NCBI GenBank assembly: GCA_035554115.1
Contig: DATMIW010000029.1
Coordinates: forward strand, 62,001 to 126,000
Source: CAXTSE01 sp035554115
GTDB taxonomy: Bacteria; Actinomycetota; Actinomycetes; Actinomycetales; Microbacteriaceae
Reading direction: 5' to 3'
DNA length: 64,000 nt
The notes below the pieces were generated by a model. The model did no database searches. It saw only the letters and a program-made list of their open reading frames with translations, and had not been told where the DNA came from. Each line of letters starts with the position of its first letter. The first letter of the stretch is position 1. Positions 48,726 through 58,710 of the stretch are shown here, piece by piece. The position numbers and the translations under genes were made by a program.

Positions 48726-51700
48726 ATGGGGTGGAGTAACCCGCCGATCCCCTGGTCGGAATTCGAGCGCGCTCTCGGCGATGCGCGTCGACCTCGACAA
48801 ATGCCGAAGAACGTCGACGGAGGCGACAGCCCAGCCTGGTCGTTGCGGCGCGGTCCCTATGTGTCCCCGGGGGTGGTGCGTGATCCCGATGCGCTGCCCT
48901 ATGCCGAGCTGCACGCGCATTCGAGCTTCAGCTTTCTCGACGGGGCCTCTGCTCCGGAGGAACTTCTCGAAGAGGCCGAGCGTTTGGGGTTGCACGCTCT
49001 CGCGATTACCGACCATGACGGGTTCTACGGCATTGTGCGCTTTGCAGAAGCCGCCGAAACCACCTCGGTGAAAACGGTTTTCGGGGCCGAGCTGTCACTC
49101 GGGTTGAGCAGTCCCCAGAACGGTGAGGCAGACCCGGAAGGCCATCATCTGCTCGTGCTCGCGCGTCACGAAGAGGGCTATCACCGTCTCGCGAAGGCAA
49201 TAACCGAGGCGCAGCTGCGCGGGGCCGAGAAGGGCCGACCCCTCTACGATCTCGATGAACTTGCACATATCGCTGACGGACATTGGGTCGTTCTTAGCGG
49301 ATGCCGCAAAGGGCGGGTACGTCACGCTCTCGTGCATGAGGGAATGGTGGCGGCAGGCGCTGAATTAGATCAGCTCATTCTGCTATTCGGCCGCACAAAT
49401 GTGTACGTCGAACTCATCGACCACGGTGCCCCACTCGACAGCACTCATAACGACGCTCTGGCTGCTCTGGCCGCTGAACGCGGGGTGCCCGTTATCGCCA
49501 CGGGCAATGTGCATTACGCCACCCCTCAGCAGCACCATCTGGCCACTGCCGTCGCGGCGGTTCGCGCGGGCCGCAGTCTCGACGAACTCGACGGGTGGCT
49601 CCCGGCAGCGGGGGTTGCTCATCTGCGCTCGGGGCGCGAGATGCAGGCGCGGTTCGCGCGGTATCCGGGAGCCGTCTCCCGCACCGTAGAGCTGGCGGAT
49701 GAGCTGGCGTTCCCGCTCCGCAGGGCGAAGCCGGCGCTGCCGAAACAGGAGGTGCCTGCGGGGCACACTCCGATGTCCTATCTGCGCGCTCTCGTCTGGG
49801 ATGCTGTCCCCGATCTCTACCCCGAGCTGAGCGATGCCGATCGCGCGCGTATCGAGAGCGAACTCGCCGTTATCGAAGCGAAAGACTTTCCCGGCTACTT
49901 CTTGATCGTTCACGACATTGTCGCTTTCGCGCGCAGCCGCGGAATTCTCTGCCAGGGTCGCGGATCCGCGGCCAATTCGGCGGTGTGTTACCTGCTGCGC
50001 ATCACCGCCGTCGACTCGATCGCCTACAAGCTCCCCTTCGAGAGGTTTCTGTCGAGCCTGCGTGATGAAGAACCCGACATCGATGTCGACTTCGATTCCG
50101 ATCGGCGTGAGGAAGTCATCCAATGGGTGTTCGAGAAGTACGGGCGGCGTAACGCGGCGCAGGTGGCCAATGTGATTCAGTACCGCCCGAAGAACGCGGT
50201 ACGCGATATGGCTAAGGCTCTCGGCCACTCCCCCGGCCAACAAGATGCCTGGTCGAAGCAGGTGGAACGGTGGGGGGCCGAACTGTCGTCGGCCGACGAC
50301 AGCGACATTCCGCCCGCTGTTGTCGATTTGGCAACACATCTGTTGAAGGCGCCGAGACATTTGGGTATCCACTCGGGCGGCATGGTGCTAACAGATCGCC
50401 CGGTGGGTGAGGTGGTGCCGATCGAACATGCGCGCATGCCTGGTCGCACCGTCATCCAATGGGACAAAGACGATGCGGCCTGGATGGGCCTGGTCAAGTT
50501 CGATCTGTTGGGCCTCGGCATGCTTGCGGCGCTGCAGCACTGCTTCGATCTGATCGCGTCCTCAACCGGTGAGCGCTGGGAACTGGCGACGCTCCCCAAA
50601 GAGGAGGCGGCAGTCTTCGACATGCTCTGTCGTGCCGACTCGATCGGTGTGTTCCAGGTGGAATCTCGTGCCCAGATGGGGCTGCTGCCCCGCCTGCAGC
50701 CGCGGAGCTTCTACGACCTCGTCGTGCAAATTGCTCTTGTGCGCCCCGGGCCGATTCAGGGCGGGGCCGTGCACCCATTCGTCCGTCGCAAACTGGGCCA
50801 CGAACCGGTGACGTATGCGCACCCCAAACTCGTTCCGGTTCTCGAACGCACCCTCGGAGTGCCGATCTTTCAAGAGCAGCTCATGCAGATGGCGATGGCG
50901 ATCGGAGAGTGCACAGGCGAAGACGCAGACCTGCTCCGACGTGCCATGGGCTCTAAGCGCGGCCTCGAGCGAATCGAATCACTGCGCCTGAAGCTCTATG
51001 CGGGAATGGCGGCGAATGGGCTCGTGGGTGAGGTTGCCGATGAGCTGTACGGCCGCATCCAAGCGTTTGCGAACTTCGGATTTGCCGAGAGCCACGCACT
51101 GAGCTTCGGACTTCTCGTCTATGCGTCGTCATGGATCAAGCTGCACTACCCGGGGGTGTTCCTTGCGGGGCTTTTGCGGGCACAGCCGATGGGGTTCTAT
51201 TCGGCGGCGACGCTTACGGCCGATGCGCGCCGGCACGGAGTCGAGGTGCGGCGCCCCGATCTCGTGCTGTCGGGGGTCGACGCGGAGATGGAACTTGTCG
51301 AGACCCATGGCTCTGACGCCCCTCCGACCGGACTCGACTCCTGTTGCGATCGCGTGCAAGCTCCCGTTGCAGAATTCGACCGAGGGGCCCCCGACGTTTC
51401 TACCGATCATCGACGTGATGGCGCATTCGCTGTGCGCCTCGGTCTTGCTGGCGTCACACGCATCGGCAGATCCCTCGCCGAGGCGATTGTGGCGGAACGG
51501 GACGGTGACCGCGGTCCTTTTACCTCGATGGAGGATCTGGTGCGACGGGTCGGTCTGACCACGTCCCAATTGGAGGCTCTCGCGACTGCTGGCGCGTTCG
51601 ATGGATTCGGTCTCTCGCGCCGGGAAGCGCTGTGGCGCGCGGGGTCGGCCTCCCACGATCGCGCAGAGTTTCTCGCCGGTTCGATGGTCGCCGTGCATCC

Positions 51701-52133
51701 GCCCCTGTTCTCTGACCCCAGCGCATTCGAGACCCTCGTCTCTGACTTGTGGGCGACCGGGATTTCGGTGACAGACCATCCGATCGCCCATTTCCGTGCC
51801 GGGCTCAACGAGCGAGGTGCTCTGTCCTCCCACGCCATGCGCACGGCCGAAACCGGACGCCGCATCGAGGTGGCGGGACTGGTGACGCACAGACAGCGGC
51901 CGGCCACCGCGTCCGGCATCACTTTTCTCAATCTCGAAGATGAGCACGGTCTCGTGAATGTGATCTGTTCGATGGGGGTATGGAAGCGCTATCGCCGCAT
52001 TGCACGGGAATCACCGGCGTTGATCGTCCGAGGAATTCTGGAACGGTCCTTCGAAGGGGTCACTAATCTGCTGGCCGACAGATTCGAGCCACTTCAGCTA
52101 GCTGTGCCGCATAGTTCCCGGGATTTTCAGTAA
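48726..52133 (+). CDS. dnaE2: error-prone DNA polymerase DnaE2
   Basis: 1,135-aa C-family polymerase without proofreading. N-terminal PHP domain (YAELHAHSSFSFLDGAS), polymerase core with the acid cluster PDIDVDFDSDRR (about 447-458), helix-hairpin-helix and OB-fold C-terminus (GLVTHRQRPATASGITFLN-like strand near 1060). Performs mutagenic translesion synthesis with ImuA and ImuB after SOS induction. The start at ATG 48726 follows imuB by 11 bases. Confidence 0.95.
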   Translation: MGWSNPPIPWSEFERALGDARRPRQMPKNVDGGDSPAWSLRRGPYVSPGVVRDPDALPYAELHAHSSFSFLDGASAPEELLEEAERLGLHALAITDHDGFYGIVRFAEAAETTSVKTVFGAELSLGLSSPQNGEADPEGHHLLVLARHEEGYHRLAKAITEAQLRGAEKGRPLYDLDELAHIADGHWVVLSGCRKGRVRHALVHEGMVAAGAELDQLILLFGRTNVYVELIDHGAPLDSTHNDALAALAAERGVPVIATGNVHYATPQQHHLATAVAAVRAGRSLDELDGWLPAAGVAHLRSGREMQARFARYPGAVSRTVELADELAFPLRRAKPALPKQEVPAGHTPMSYLRALVWDAVPDLYPELSDADRARIESELAVIEAKDFPGYFLIVHDIVAFARSRGILCQGRGSAANSAVCYLLRITAVDSIAYKLPFERFLSSLRDEEPDIDVDFDSDRREEVIQWVFEKYGRRNAAQVANVIQYRPKNAVRDMAKALGHSPGQQDAWSKQVERWGAELSSADDSDIPPAVVDLATHLLKAPRHLGIHSGGMVLTDRPVGEVVPIEHARMPGRTVIQWDKDDAAWMGLVKFDLLGLGMLAALQHCFDLIASSTGERWELATLPKEEAAVFDMLCRADSIGVFQVESRAQMGLLPRLQPRSFYDLVVQIALVRPGPIQGGAVHPFVRRKLGHEPVTYAHPKLVPVLERTLGVPIFQEQLMQMAMAIGECTGEDADLLRRAMGSKRGLERIESLRLKLYAGMAANGLVGEVADELYGRIQAFANFGFAESHALSFGLLVYASSWIKLHYPGVFLAGLLRAQPMGFYSAATLTADARRHGVEVRRPDLVLSGVDAEMELVETHGSDAPPTGLDSCCDRVQAPVAEFDRGAPDVSTDHRRDGAFAVRLGLAGVTRIGRSLAEAIVAERDGDRGPFTSMEDLVRRVGLTTSQLEALATAGAFDGFGLSRREALWRAGSASHDRAEFLAGSMVAVHPPLFSDPSAFETLVSDLWATGISVTDHPIAHFRAGLNERGALSSHAMRTAETGRRIEVAGLVTHRQRPATASGITFLNLEDEHGLVNVICSMGVWKRYRRIARESPALIVRGILERSFEGVTNLLADRFEPLQLAVPHSSRDFQ

Positions 52134-52213
52134 TCGCCTCCACCCGCCTGACCCTAGAAATGGGAGCGGCGCCACGAAACCTGTTCCCCATACCCTCAAG
52201 CGATCAGTGAAAT

Positions 52214-53515
52214 ATGAGGTCTTACGTGCCTGCAGCTCCTGTCGTTTTCGTGCTTCGCGCCTGGTATGCCTTTCGCCTGCTCCGCCTACGCGACACACCA
52301 CAGCCTGCAGATGTCCCCGCCGTTCGCAGCGGAAACCGCGCTGCCGACCGCGTGCTCGTTATCGGCAACGGTCCCGTTCACGGATGGGGAGTCCTGACCC
52401 ATCAGCTTGCTATGACCGGTCAACTGGCCGCGGCACTCGCCAGCCGCACAGACCGTGACTGCGACATCGACCTGGTGGGCGCCGAGGCAATGAACATCAG
52501 ATCGGTTCTCGCCTGGATCGGCGACCGCGAGCTGAGCGCCATCGACAGCATCGTCATCGTCGTCGGTGCCAACGATGCGCTCCGTCTCACGCCCCGCACC
52601 ACCTGGACTCATAAGCTCGGCGAACTGCTCGACGCCCTAGCCTCACGACTCGCCCCGCACGCTGTTGTCACAGTCGTGGGAATCCCACCGCATCGCAGCT
52701 TTGGAGCCTATTCCGGGGTCGTGGCACGCCTCACCGAACGGCACCGTTCCGCTCTCAATTCCGCAACCCGTGCTCTGGCTGTCGAGCGGGGTGTCAGTTA
52801 TGTCGAGCTGACACCCGAGAACGCGCCACGCGCATCCCCAAGGGCTGACGGGCAACGCGGTACGGACGCACAACGAATGGAGATGAGCTACAGCGATTTT
52901 GCTGCCCGGATTGCCGACGACGTTGCGCCTCGGCTCATGGCTGCACGTCCGAAACCCATCGACCGGGCAGCTCAACCCGACAAGGTGTGGGACTGGAGCG
53001 GAACACCAGCGATCGTCGAGCTCGCCCGAGAAGGCGGCGAAGCCGAGCTTCGTCGCCTTGCAGAAAAGGCCCAGAAGTCATTTGGCGTCGAACTCGCCGT
53101 TGTGTCACTCGTTGACGGAGACCGGCTGTTCCACTGCACGAACACCGATCTGGTTCCCGAATCGGTTCCCCTCGAACTCTCGTTCTGCCAGTACACCGTC
53201 GAAAGTGGCGAGCCTCTTGTGATTCCCGATACGGGACGGGATCCACGCTTCGTCGACAATCCGCTGGTCGATGTGTCGTTCATCCGCTTCTATGCCGGGT
53301 ATCCGCTCAGAGCCAGCGACGGACGTGTCATCGGTTCGTTCTGTCTTCAGGGGTCCAAGCGACGCAAGCAGTCGGTGATCGCCCTCGACCTGCTTCGTCA
53401 GATCGCCGGAGAAGCGCAGGAGATCTTGCGCGGATATGAGAACGGTGACGAGCCGATTCCCGCTGCGCGAACGCATCCAGCACCTGTCGGACAGCCCGTC
53501 GTCTTCACGGAGTAG
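52214..53515 (+). CDS. SGNH-like / GAF fusion protein
   Basis: 433 aa. The N-terminal part (residues 40-250) has an SGNH-hydrolase fold (RVLVIGNGPVHGWGV, then VVVGANDA as block III), but block I reads GNG instead of GDS, so the nucleophilic Ser seems to be missing. The C-terminal part (about 275-410) is a GAF domain (LAVVSLVDGDRLF, LSFCQYTVESGEPLVI, FYAGYPLR). The GAF may sense a ligand or redox state. It lies just after dnaE2 on the same strand, 80 bases apart. Output unknown. Confidence 0.8.
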   Translation: MRSYVPAAPVVFVLRAWYAFRLLRLRDTPQPADVPAVRSGNRAADRVLVIGNGPVHGWGVLTHQLAMTGQLAAALASRTDRDCDIDLVGAEAMNIRSVLAWIGDRELSAIDSIVIVVGANDALRLTPRTTWTHKLGELLDALASRLAPHAVVTVVGIPPHRSFGAYSGVVARLTERHRSALNSATRALAVERGVSYVELTPENAPRASPRADGQRGTDAQRMEMSYSDFAARIADDVAPRLMAARPKPIDRAAQPDKVWDWSGTPAIVELAREGGEAELRRLAEKAQKSFGVELAVVSLVDGDRLFHCTNTDLVPESVPLELSFCQYTVESGEPLVIPDTGRDPRFVDNPLVDVSFIRFYAGYPLRASDGRVIGSFCLQGSKRRKQSVIALDLLRQIAGEAQEILRGYENGDEPIPAARTHPAPVGQPVVFTE

Positions 53516-53541
53516 ACGGCATCGTCTCGGGTCACTCTTGT

Positions 53542-55335
53542 CTACGACGTCAGTCGTGATCGCAGCAGATCGATGCGCGCCTGAAGCTGGGTGACTGTCG
53601 CCCGAGCGACCTCGGGCCCCCCGCATAGGCGACGTACTTCGGCGTGCACCTGCGCATGGGTCGACCCCGATGATCGCGACCACAGCGACACCAGGCTGTT
53701 GAGCAGCTTGCGCTGCTCGGCGAGAGTGCGATGCAGGGGTGCAGGCACGACCGGGGCAGGCGCCCCCGTCGTGCCGTCACCGGGGCGTTCGGATGCGCGT
53801 CGGGCCTGTCGAGAGTGCCGCGACTTCAGAAGGCGGGACACCTCATCCGGCTCGAGGATGCCCGGGATGCCGATGAAGTCCCACTCCTCCGCGCTTCCCG
53901 GCTCTGCCAAGGAGCCGTACTCTTCGCCGTCGAACAGCACTTTTTCGAATGTCGCGACCGAGCCAAGGGCTGTCCATTCGTATTCGTCGAGGAGCTCGGC
54001 AGACGCTGAATCCTGTTGTTCAGCGCGCTCGAGCAGGGAATCGTCGAGCAGGTCATCTGTCTGTTCCCGATCAAGAGCGTGGTCACGTTCCCGTTCGAGT
54101 TCGGATGCGAGAGCCAGCAATATCGGCACGCTCGGCACGAAGATCGAGGCCAGTTCGCCGCGCCGGCGTGCTCGCACGAAGCGCCCGATCGCCTGCGCGA
54201 AGAACAGCGGTGTCGAGGCACTCGTTGCATACACGCCGACAGACAGACGCGGCACGTCCACCCCCTCTGACACCATGCGCACGGCGACCATCCACCGCTG
54301 ATCCCCGTCGGCGAAGGTCTGGATGCGTTCGCTCGACCCTGCTTCGTCAGAGAGGACGACAACAGGCTTTTGCCCGGTGAGCGTGAACAGAATCTCGGCG
54401 TAGGCGCGAGCCATCGTTTGATCGCTCGCAATGACCAGTCCCCCGGCGTCGGGCACGCTTTGACGGACCTCACTGAGCCGCCGGTCTGCCGCGGAGAGCA
54501 CCGCCGGAATCCATTCACCGTCCGGGTCGAGCGCGGCGCGCCACGCCTGAGCCGTCACATCTTTCGTGTCGTCCTGCCCGAGGGTGGCCTCCCACTCTTC
54601 GCCCTGGCGCGTGCGCCAGCGCATTGTGCCCGCATAGGACAGGAACACCACGGGACGCACGACACCGTCGGCCAGGGCGCGGCCGTATCCGTAGGAATAG
54701 TCGGTCTGCGACATCCGGATGCCGCGACCGTCGCGCAGATAACTCACGAAGGGAATGGGCGCGGTATCAGACCTGAACGGGGTGCCGGTGAGCGAGAGAC
54801 GCCGTACGGCGGGATCGAAGGCGTCACGAATGGCGTCCCCCCAGCTGAGCGCATCGCCGCCATGGTGAACCTCGTCCAGGATCACCAGCGTGCGGGCCGA
54901 TTCGGTAAGCGCGCGGTGCAGAGTCGACCTCACGGCGACCTGCGCATAGGTGACAACCACGCCGTGGAACTGTCGGGATTCGCGCGAGTGCCGGTTGGTG
55001 AAGCGCGGATCGAGACGGATGCCGGCCCGGTGCGCCGCGTCTGCCCATTGCGTTTTCAAATGCTCGGTTGGTGCCACGACGGTGATGCGATCGACAATGC
55101 GACGTTGGAGGAGTTCACTCGCCAGTCGTAGGGCGAACACCGTCTTTCCGGCGCCGGGCGTCGCGGCGACCAGATAGTCGCGATGATCGTGGGCAAAATA
55201 CGCGGTGATTGCCTCTTCTTGCCACGCCCGCAGTTTGTCGGCGGTGCCTCGCGCAGCACGCTCGGGGAAGGCTGGTGACAGGTGCTCAGCCGCGGCGGTC
55301 GCGCGGAAGGGCGCGGGTTCACTCGGGCTGTTCAC
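53542..55335 (-). CDS. superfamily II DNA/RNA helicase
   Basis: 597 aa. Walker A GAGKTVFALRLA (about 64), DEVHHGG (about 164) as motif II, SLTGTPFRS as motif III, and FFAQAIGRFVRARRRGE near 380 as motif VI. COG1061-type (XPB/RadD-like) helicase. The C-terminal 130 residues have no known domain. It faces a group of damage-tolerance polymerases, so a repair role is plausible. Confidence 0.9.
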   Translation of the reverse strand: MNSPSEPAPFRATAAAEHLSPAFPERAARGTADKLRAWQEEAITAYFAHDHRDYLVAATPGAGKTVFALRLASELLQRRIVDRITVVAPTEHLKTQWADAAHRAGIRLDPRFTNRHSRESRQFHGVVVTYAQVAVRSTLHRALTESARTLVILDEVHHGGDALSWGDAIRDAFDPAVRRLSLTGTPFRSDTAPIPFVSYLRDGRGIRMSQTDYSYGYGRALADGVVRPVVFLSYAGTMRWRTRQGEEWEATLGQDDTKDVTAQAWRAALDPDGEWIPAVLSAADRRLSEVRQSVPDAGGLVIASDQTMARAYAEILFTLTGQKPVVVLSDEAGSSERIQTFADGDQRWMVAVRMVSEGVDVPRLSVGVYATSASTPLFFAQAIGRFVRARRRGELASIFVPSVPILLALASELERERDHALDREQTDDLLDDSLLERAEQQDSASAELLDEYEWTALGSVATFEKVLFDGEEYGSLAEPGSAEEWDFIGIPGILEPDEVSRLLKSRHSRQARRASERPGDGTTGAPAPVVPAPLHRTLAEQRKLLNSLVSLWSRSSGSTHAQVHAEVRRLCGGPEVARATVTQLQARIDLLRSRLTS

Positions 55336-55374
55336 GTGATGGAACGATACGCGACAGTACCGACGTCGTCGCGC

Positions 55375-56616
55375 CTAGTCGTCGCCGTGGCCGAAACGGC
55401 GGCGCTGTCCTCCACCGAGCAGCGCGGCCGGGGTGACCGAGCCCACACCGAATCGAGAGGAGACTGCGTCGACTGTGTGTTCGGCGTCACGCCAGGCCTC
55501 GTCGTCGTCCCACAGCCCCTGTGCCGCCGTGGCGGCGACGAGTTGTTCGCCGCGCACCCCGATGAGACGCACCGCCCGTCCGTTCTGCGAGGCGGCGTCG
55601 TATAGCGAACGCGATTCCTCGTAGATGCGACGAGCCAGGTTCGTCGGCTCGGCGAGCGTGCGCGAGCGGGTGATCGTTGTGAAGTCTTCGAACCGCAGCT
55701 TGATCGACACGGTGCGCGCCTGCACGGAGGCCTGTCGCAGGCGCACGGCAACCCCGTCGGCGAGACCGAGCAGCGCACGGTAGATGACGGCGGAGTCGAC
55801 AACGTCGCTGTCAAAGGTCGTCTCGTGCCCCATGCTCTTTTCTGTGCGCTCTAGCTCGATGCCGCGCACGTCTCTTCCCCAGGAGAGCTCATGCAGCCTC
55901 GTTGCCTGAGCGACTCCGACGGCCCGACTGAGCGTGTCGAGTGGCACATCTGCCACATCGCGGACCGTGCGAAGCCCCAAGCGCGTCAATTGCTCTTCGG
56001 CCTTGGCGCCGACTCCCCAGAGGGTAGAGAGAGGAAGGGGATGCAGGAAGGCGAGGGTGTCTGCTTCGGGAACGACGAGGAGTCCGTCGGGCTTGGCACG
56101 CGAAGACGCGAGCTTGGCGACAAATTTGCTGGCAGCGGCCCCAATGGATGCGTGAAGTCCGGTCTCGCGAAACACCCGTTCTCGCAGAGCCGTGCCAATC
56201 TGCCACGGAGTGCCCAGTAGACGACGGGCGCCAGCGACATCGAAGAATGCCTCGTCGATCGACAGCGGTTCAACCTGAGGTGTGACGTCACCAATCAGCT
56301 GCATGACTCGGCGCGAATAGTGGGTGTAGCGCTCGAAATGGGGTTCGAGAACGACGGCATGAGGGCACCGGCGTAGCGCCTGAGCCATCGGCATGGCCGA
56401 ATTGACTCCGTATTTGCGCGCCTCGTAGGTAGCCGCTGTGACGACCGAACGGGGCGATCGATGACCGACGATCACCGGTTGGCCGGCCAGCTCGGGGTGC
56501 TCGAGTAGCTCAACGGACGCGAAGAACGCATCCATATCGAGATGCATGACGTGAGCGCTGATGTCGTCAGACGGGTCGGCGGTGATCTGCCGACTGCTCC
56601 CGTCCTGTTTGCTCAC
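55375..56616 (-). CDS. dinB: DNA polymerase IV
   Basis: 413-aa Y-family polymerase, GTG start. Catalytic acids are intact: MDMDAFFASVE-like HLDMDAFFASVELL near residue 28 and SIDEAFFD near 124, in contrast to imuB. Little-finger domain in the last third. Carries out lesion bypass. No LexA box is seen upstream. The helicase stop codon and start lie 39 bases downstream. Confidence 0.95.
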   Translation of the reverse strand: MSKQDGSSRQITADPSDDISAHVMHLDMDAFFASVELLEHPELAGQPVIVGHRSPRSVVTAATYEARKYGVNSAMPMAQALRRCPHAVVLEPHFERYTHYSRRVMQLIGDVTPQVEPLSIDEAFFDVAGARRLLGTPWQIGTALRERVFRETGLHASIGAAASKFVAKLASSRAKPDGLLVVPEADTLAFLHPLPLSTLWGVGAKAEEQLTRLGLRTVRDVADVPLDTLSRAVGVAQATRLHELSWGRDVRGIELERTEKSMGHETTFDSDVVDSAVIYRALLGLADGVAVRLRQASVQARTVSIKLRFEDFTTITRSRTLAEPTNLARRIYEESRSLYDAASQNGRAVRLIGVRGEQLVAATAAQGLWDDDEAWRDAEHTVDAVSSRFGVGSVTPAALLGGGQRRRFGHGDD

Positions 56617-56663
56617 CCCGTCATCCTGACACTGCCCACCGACGGGCGGCGAGTAAAGGAGAC

Positions 56664-56693
56664 GGGGGCGCCGATCCCATGATCGACACCCCC
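56664..56693 (-). terminator. hairpin terminator
   Basis: Stem GGGGGTGTCGATC / GATCGGCGCCCCC (imperfect in the middle) with loop ATGG, just after the stop of the GlsB-like gene on the minus strand. Confidence 0.65.
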
Positions 56694-56706
56694 GAGCTCG
56701 TCCTGA

Positions 56707-56982
56707 TTACCGGCGGCGGCTGCGGCGGCGGAAGATCAGATTGAAGACGAGCGTGACGACGAAGGCGCCGACGATTGCGGCAACCCACGACTGCCAGCTG
56801 CCAAAGCTTCCGGAATAGATGTCCTCGCCCGAGATCGAGGCGACAACCCAGCCGGCGAGGGCCGCACCCAATGCACCGAGGATCAGCGTCAGCAGCCAGC
56901 CGCCGCGCTGCTTACCGGGCAGGATGATCCGCGCGATGATGCCGGCGAGAAACCCAAGAATGATGAACGGGATGAACCACAT
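56707..56982 (-). CDS. GlsB/YeaQ/YmgE-family stress membrane protein
   Basis: 91 aa from ATG 56982 (CAGGAGG nine bases upstream). Three hydrophobic segments, with GIIARIILPGKQRGGWLLTLILG between the first two (positions 14-36), the family signature. Ends in RRRSRRR. Linked to envelope stress in other bacteria. A second paralogue lies 100 bases away on the same strand, each with its own terminator. Confidence 0.88.
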   Translation of the reverse strand: MWFIPFIILGFLAGIIARIILPGKQRGGWLLTLILGALGAALAGWVVASISGEDIYSGSFGSWQSWVAAIVGAFVVTLVFNLIFRRRSRRR

Positions 56983-57038
56983 GTGCTGTACCTCCTGATG
57001 CGGCGCGGAAATCGCGCGGGCGACAGTCAATCACGACA

Positions 57039-57069
57039 GAGGGCGCCGACCAGACAGGTCGACGCCCTC
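57039..57069 (-). terminator. hairpin terminator
   Basis: Stem GAGGGCGTCGACC / GGTCGGCGCCCTC (12 of 13 pairs) with a short loop, 15 bases after the stop of the second GlsB-like gene. Confidence 0.7.
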
Positions 57070-57083
57070 GAGAAACAGTCGTG

Positions 57084-57353
57084 TTATGCGCGGGTGCGGC
57101 TCCCCCGCGTGGCGAGGCCGTAGATCAGCAGCACGATAATCGCGCCGCCGATTGCGAGCAGCCACGTCTGAATGGAGAAGAAGTCCTCCAGTGGCGCGTT
57201 GAACAAAAGCTTGCCGAGGAATCCGCCGAGAAGCGCACCGACGATTCCGAGAATGAGGGTGATGACCCACCCACCACCCTGTCGTCCCGGCAGGATGAGC
57301 TTCGCAATTGCCCCGGCGATGAGTCCGAGGACGATCCATCCGATGATTCCCAT
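57084..57353 (-). CDS. GlsB/YeaQ/YmgE-family stress membrane protein (paralogue)
   Basis: 89 aa from ATG 57353 (GGGAG eight bases upstream). Same plan as its neighbour: IVLGLIAGAIAKLILPGRQGGGWVITLILG (family signature, about 7-36), three membrane helices and a basic tail. Likely arisen by tandem duplication. Confidence 0.88.
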   Translation of the reverse strand: MGIIGWIVLGLIAGAIAKLILPGRQGGGWVITLILGIVGALLGGFLGKLLFNAPLEDFFSIQTWLLAIGGAIIVLLIYGLATRGSRTRA

Positions 57354-57477
57354 TGTGTCGCTCCCAGTGTGCATGTTCGCCACCCGGCTGTCGGGGGCCA
57401 CCCCAGTGAAGTCCTCCCGTGGGCGCGCGGGTAGGGGGTGGTATTCGCCTGGGGAATCGGCTATGGCCGAGCTGTGG

Positions 57478-58701
57478 TCAGCCGAGCTGGCCGGGATGCG
57501 TGAGGCGCCATTCGGCACCGGGATCGCTAAGACTCGCAGACAGGACCAGCGGCACGGTTACTGTCGCAGCCCCCGCCGTGTACACCACTTCTCCGACGCG
57601 CGTCCCCGCCTGTGCGAGCCCCACTTTACGGACCGTGACGGTGCTGCTCACCGGCGTGTCACCCCAGGTCAGCAGCGTCGCATCCTTCTGGGTGACCGCA
57701 TGCGCTGATTGTCCCCAGGGGGTTCGAAAAGTGCCGTATTTCTCACCCTTTTCGCTGACCGTGAGCTCGTGGAAGCCTGCCTCCACGGTGCCGAGCAGGG
57801 TCGTAATCGAGGCGTCTAGTACCTCGTGGTCCGAGCCGCCCAGCATGACGCCGATCACCGTGACAGATCGTGAGCCCACCGGATACACCGCCGAGAACAG
57901 CAGATTCGATCCGAAACTGTCCAGGGTGCCCGTCTTGATACCGGTTACCCCAATGGTGCCGAGCAATTTGTTGGTGTTCTCGAGCGTGCCCACGTTGTGA
58001 AGGGTGATGCTCGTGGTGCCCACGATCGCCGCCACTGTCGGATTCGCAAGCGCGAGTTTGCCCAGTTCAATCAGATCGGACGCCGTGCCGACATTCGCGG
58101 GATCCAAGCCTGTCGAGTCGGCAATCACCACACTCGGCAGATTGTGCGCGGCCACCCACGCCCGTGCGGCCGTGAGGTATGCCTCGTCTGAGCCGAACGC
58201 CCACACTGCCAACGAGCGGGCGTAGTTATTGGCGGACTTCACGAGGGTCAGGTCGAGCAACTCTCGCTGGGTGTACACCTCGCCGGCATGCACGGGAACC
58301 ACCGTGCCGTTTTGTGCGAGAGCTATCGGGTAATAGCTGACATCGCTTCGCGACATTGTGACCGACGGCCCGGCTTCGTCGACCCCGAGGGGGTGCGCTT
58401 CAAGGACGGTCAGCACGGTAACCACTTTGGTGATGCTCGCCATCGGCAGAGCCGCGGTTGATCCGCTCGTCGCGAGTGTGCCGGGAAAGCCGACCGCTCC
58501 GACGGCGGTCGCACCGTAGCCGGGAAAGGCGAGGGTCGCGGCGTCACCGGGCGCTTCATCGTGCAGCGCGAGTGTCGGCTGCAAATCGCCCACCGGGGCG
58601 AGAAGAGTCATCGGCAGATATGTCGAAACCCCGAGTAAGGCGGTAGCCAGGATTCCCACGACGACGCGGCGGCGTCGATAGACCTGGCGTTGGGTGGGCA
58701 C
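57478..58701 (-). CDS. dacA: D-alanyl-D-alanine carboxypeptidase (PBP5-like)
   Basis: 407 aa with an N-terminal membrane anchor or signal (VVVGILATALLGVSTYLPM). Serine peptidase motifs: S-x-x-K as ASITK (about 89), S-x-N as SANNYA (about 155), K-T-G as IKTGTLDS (about 255). Trims peptidoglycan side chains. The class name is certain; the exact orthologue is not. Confidence 0.9.
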   Translation of the reverse strand: MPTQRQVYRRRRVVVGILATALLGVSTYLPMTLLAPVGDLQPTLALHDEAPGDAATLAFPGYGATAVGAVGFPGTLATSGSTAALPMASITKVVTVLTVLEAHPLGVDEAGPSVTMSRSDVSYYPIALAQNGTVVPVHAGEVYTQRELLDLTLVKSANNYARSLAVWAFGSDEAYLTAARAWVAAHNLPSVVIADSTGLDPANVGTASDLIELGKLALANPTVAAIVGTTSITLHNVGTLENTNKLLGTIGVTGIKTGTLDSFGSNLLFSAVYPVGSRSVTVIGVMLGGSDHEVLDASITTLLGTVEAGFHELTVSEKGEKYGTFRTPWGQSAHAVTQKDATLLTWGDTPVSSTVTVRKVGLAQAGTRVGEVVYTAGAATVTVPLVLSASLSDPGAEWRLTHPGQLG

Positions 58702-58710
58702 CGCAGAATG

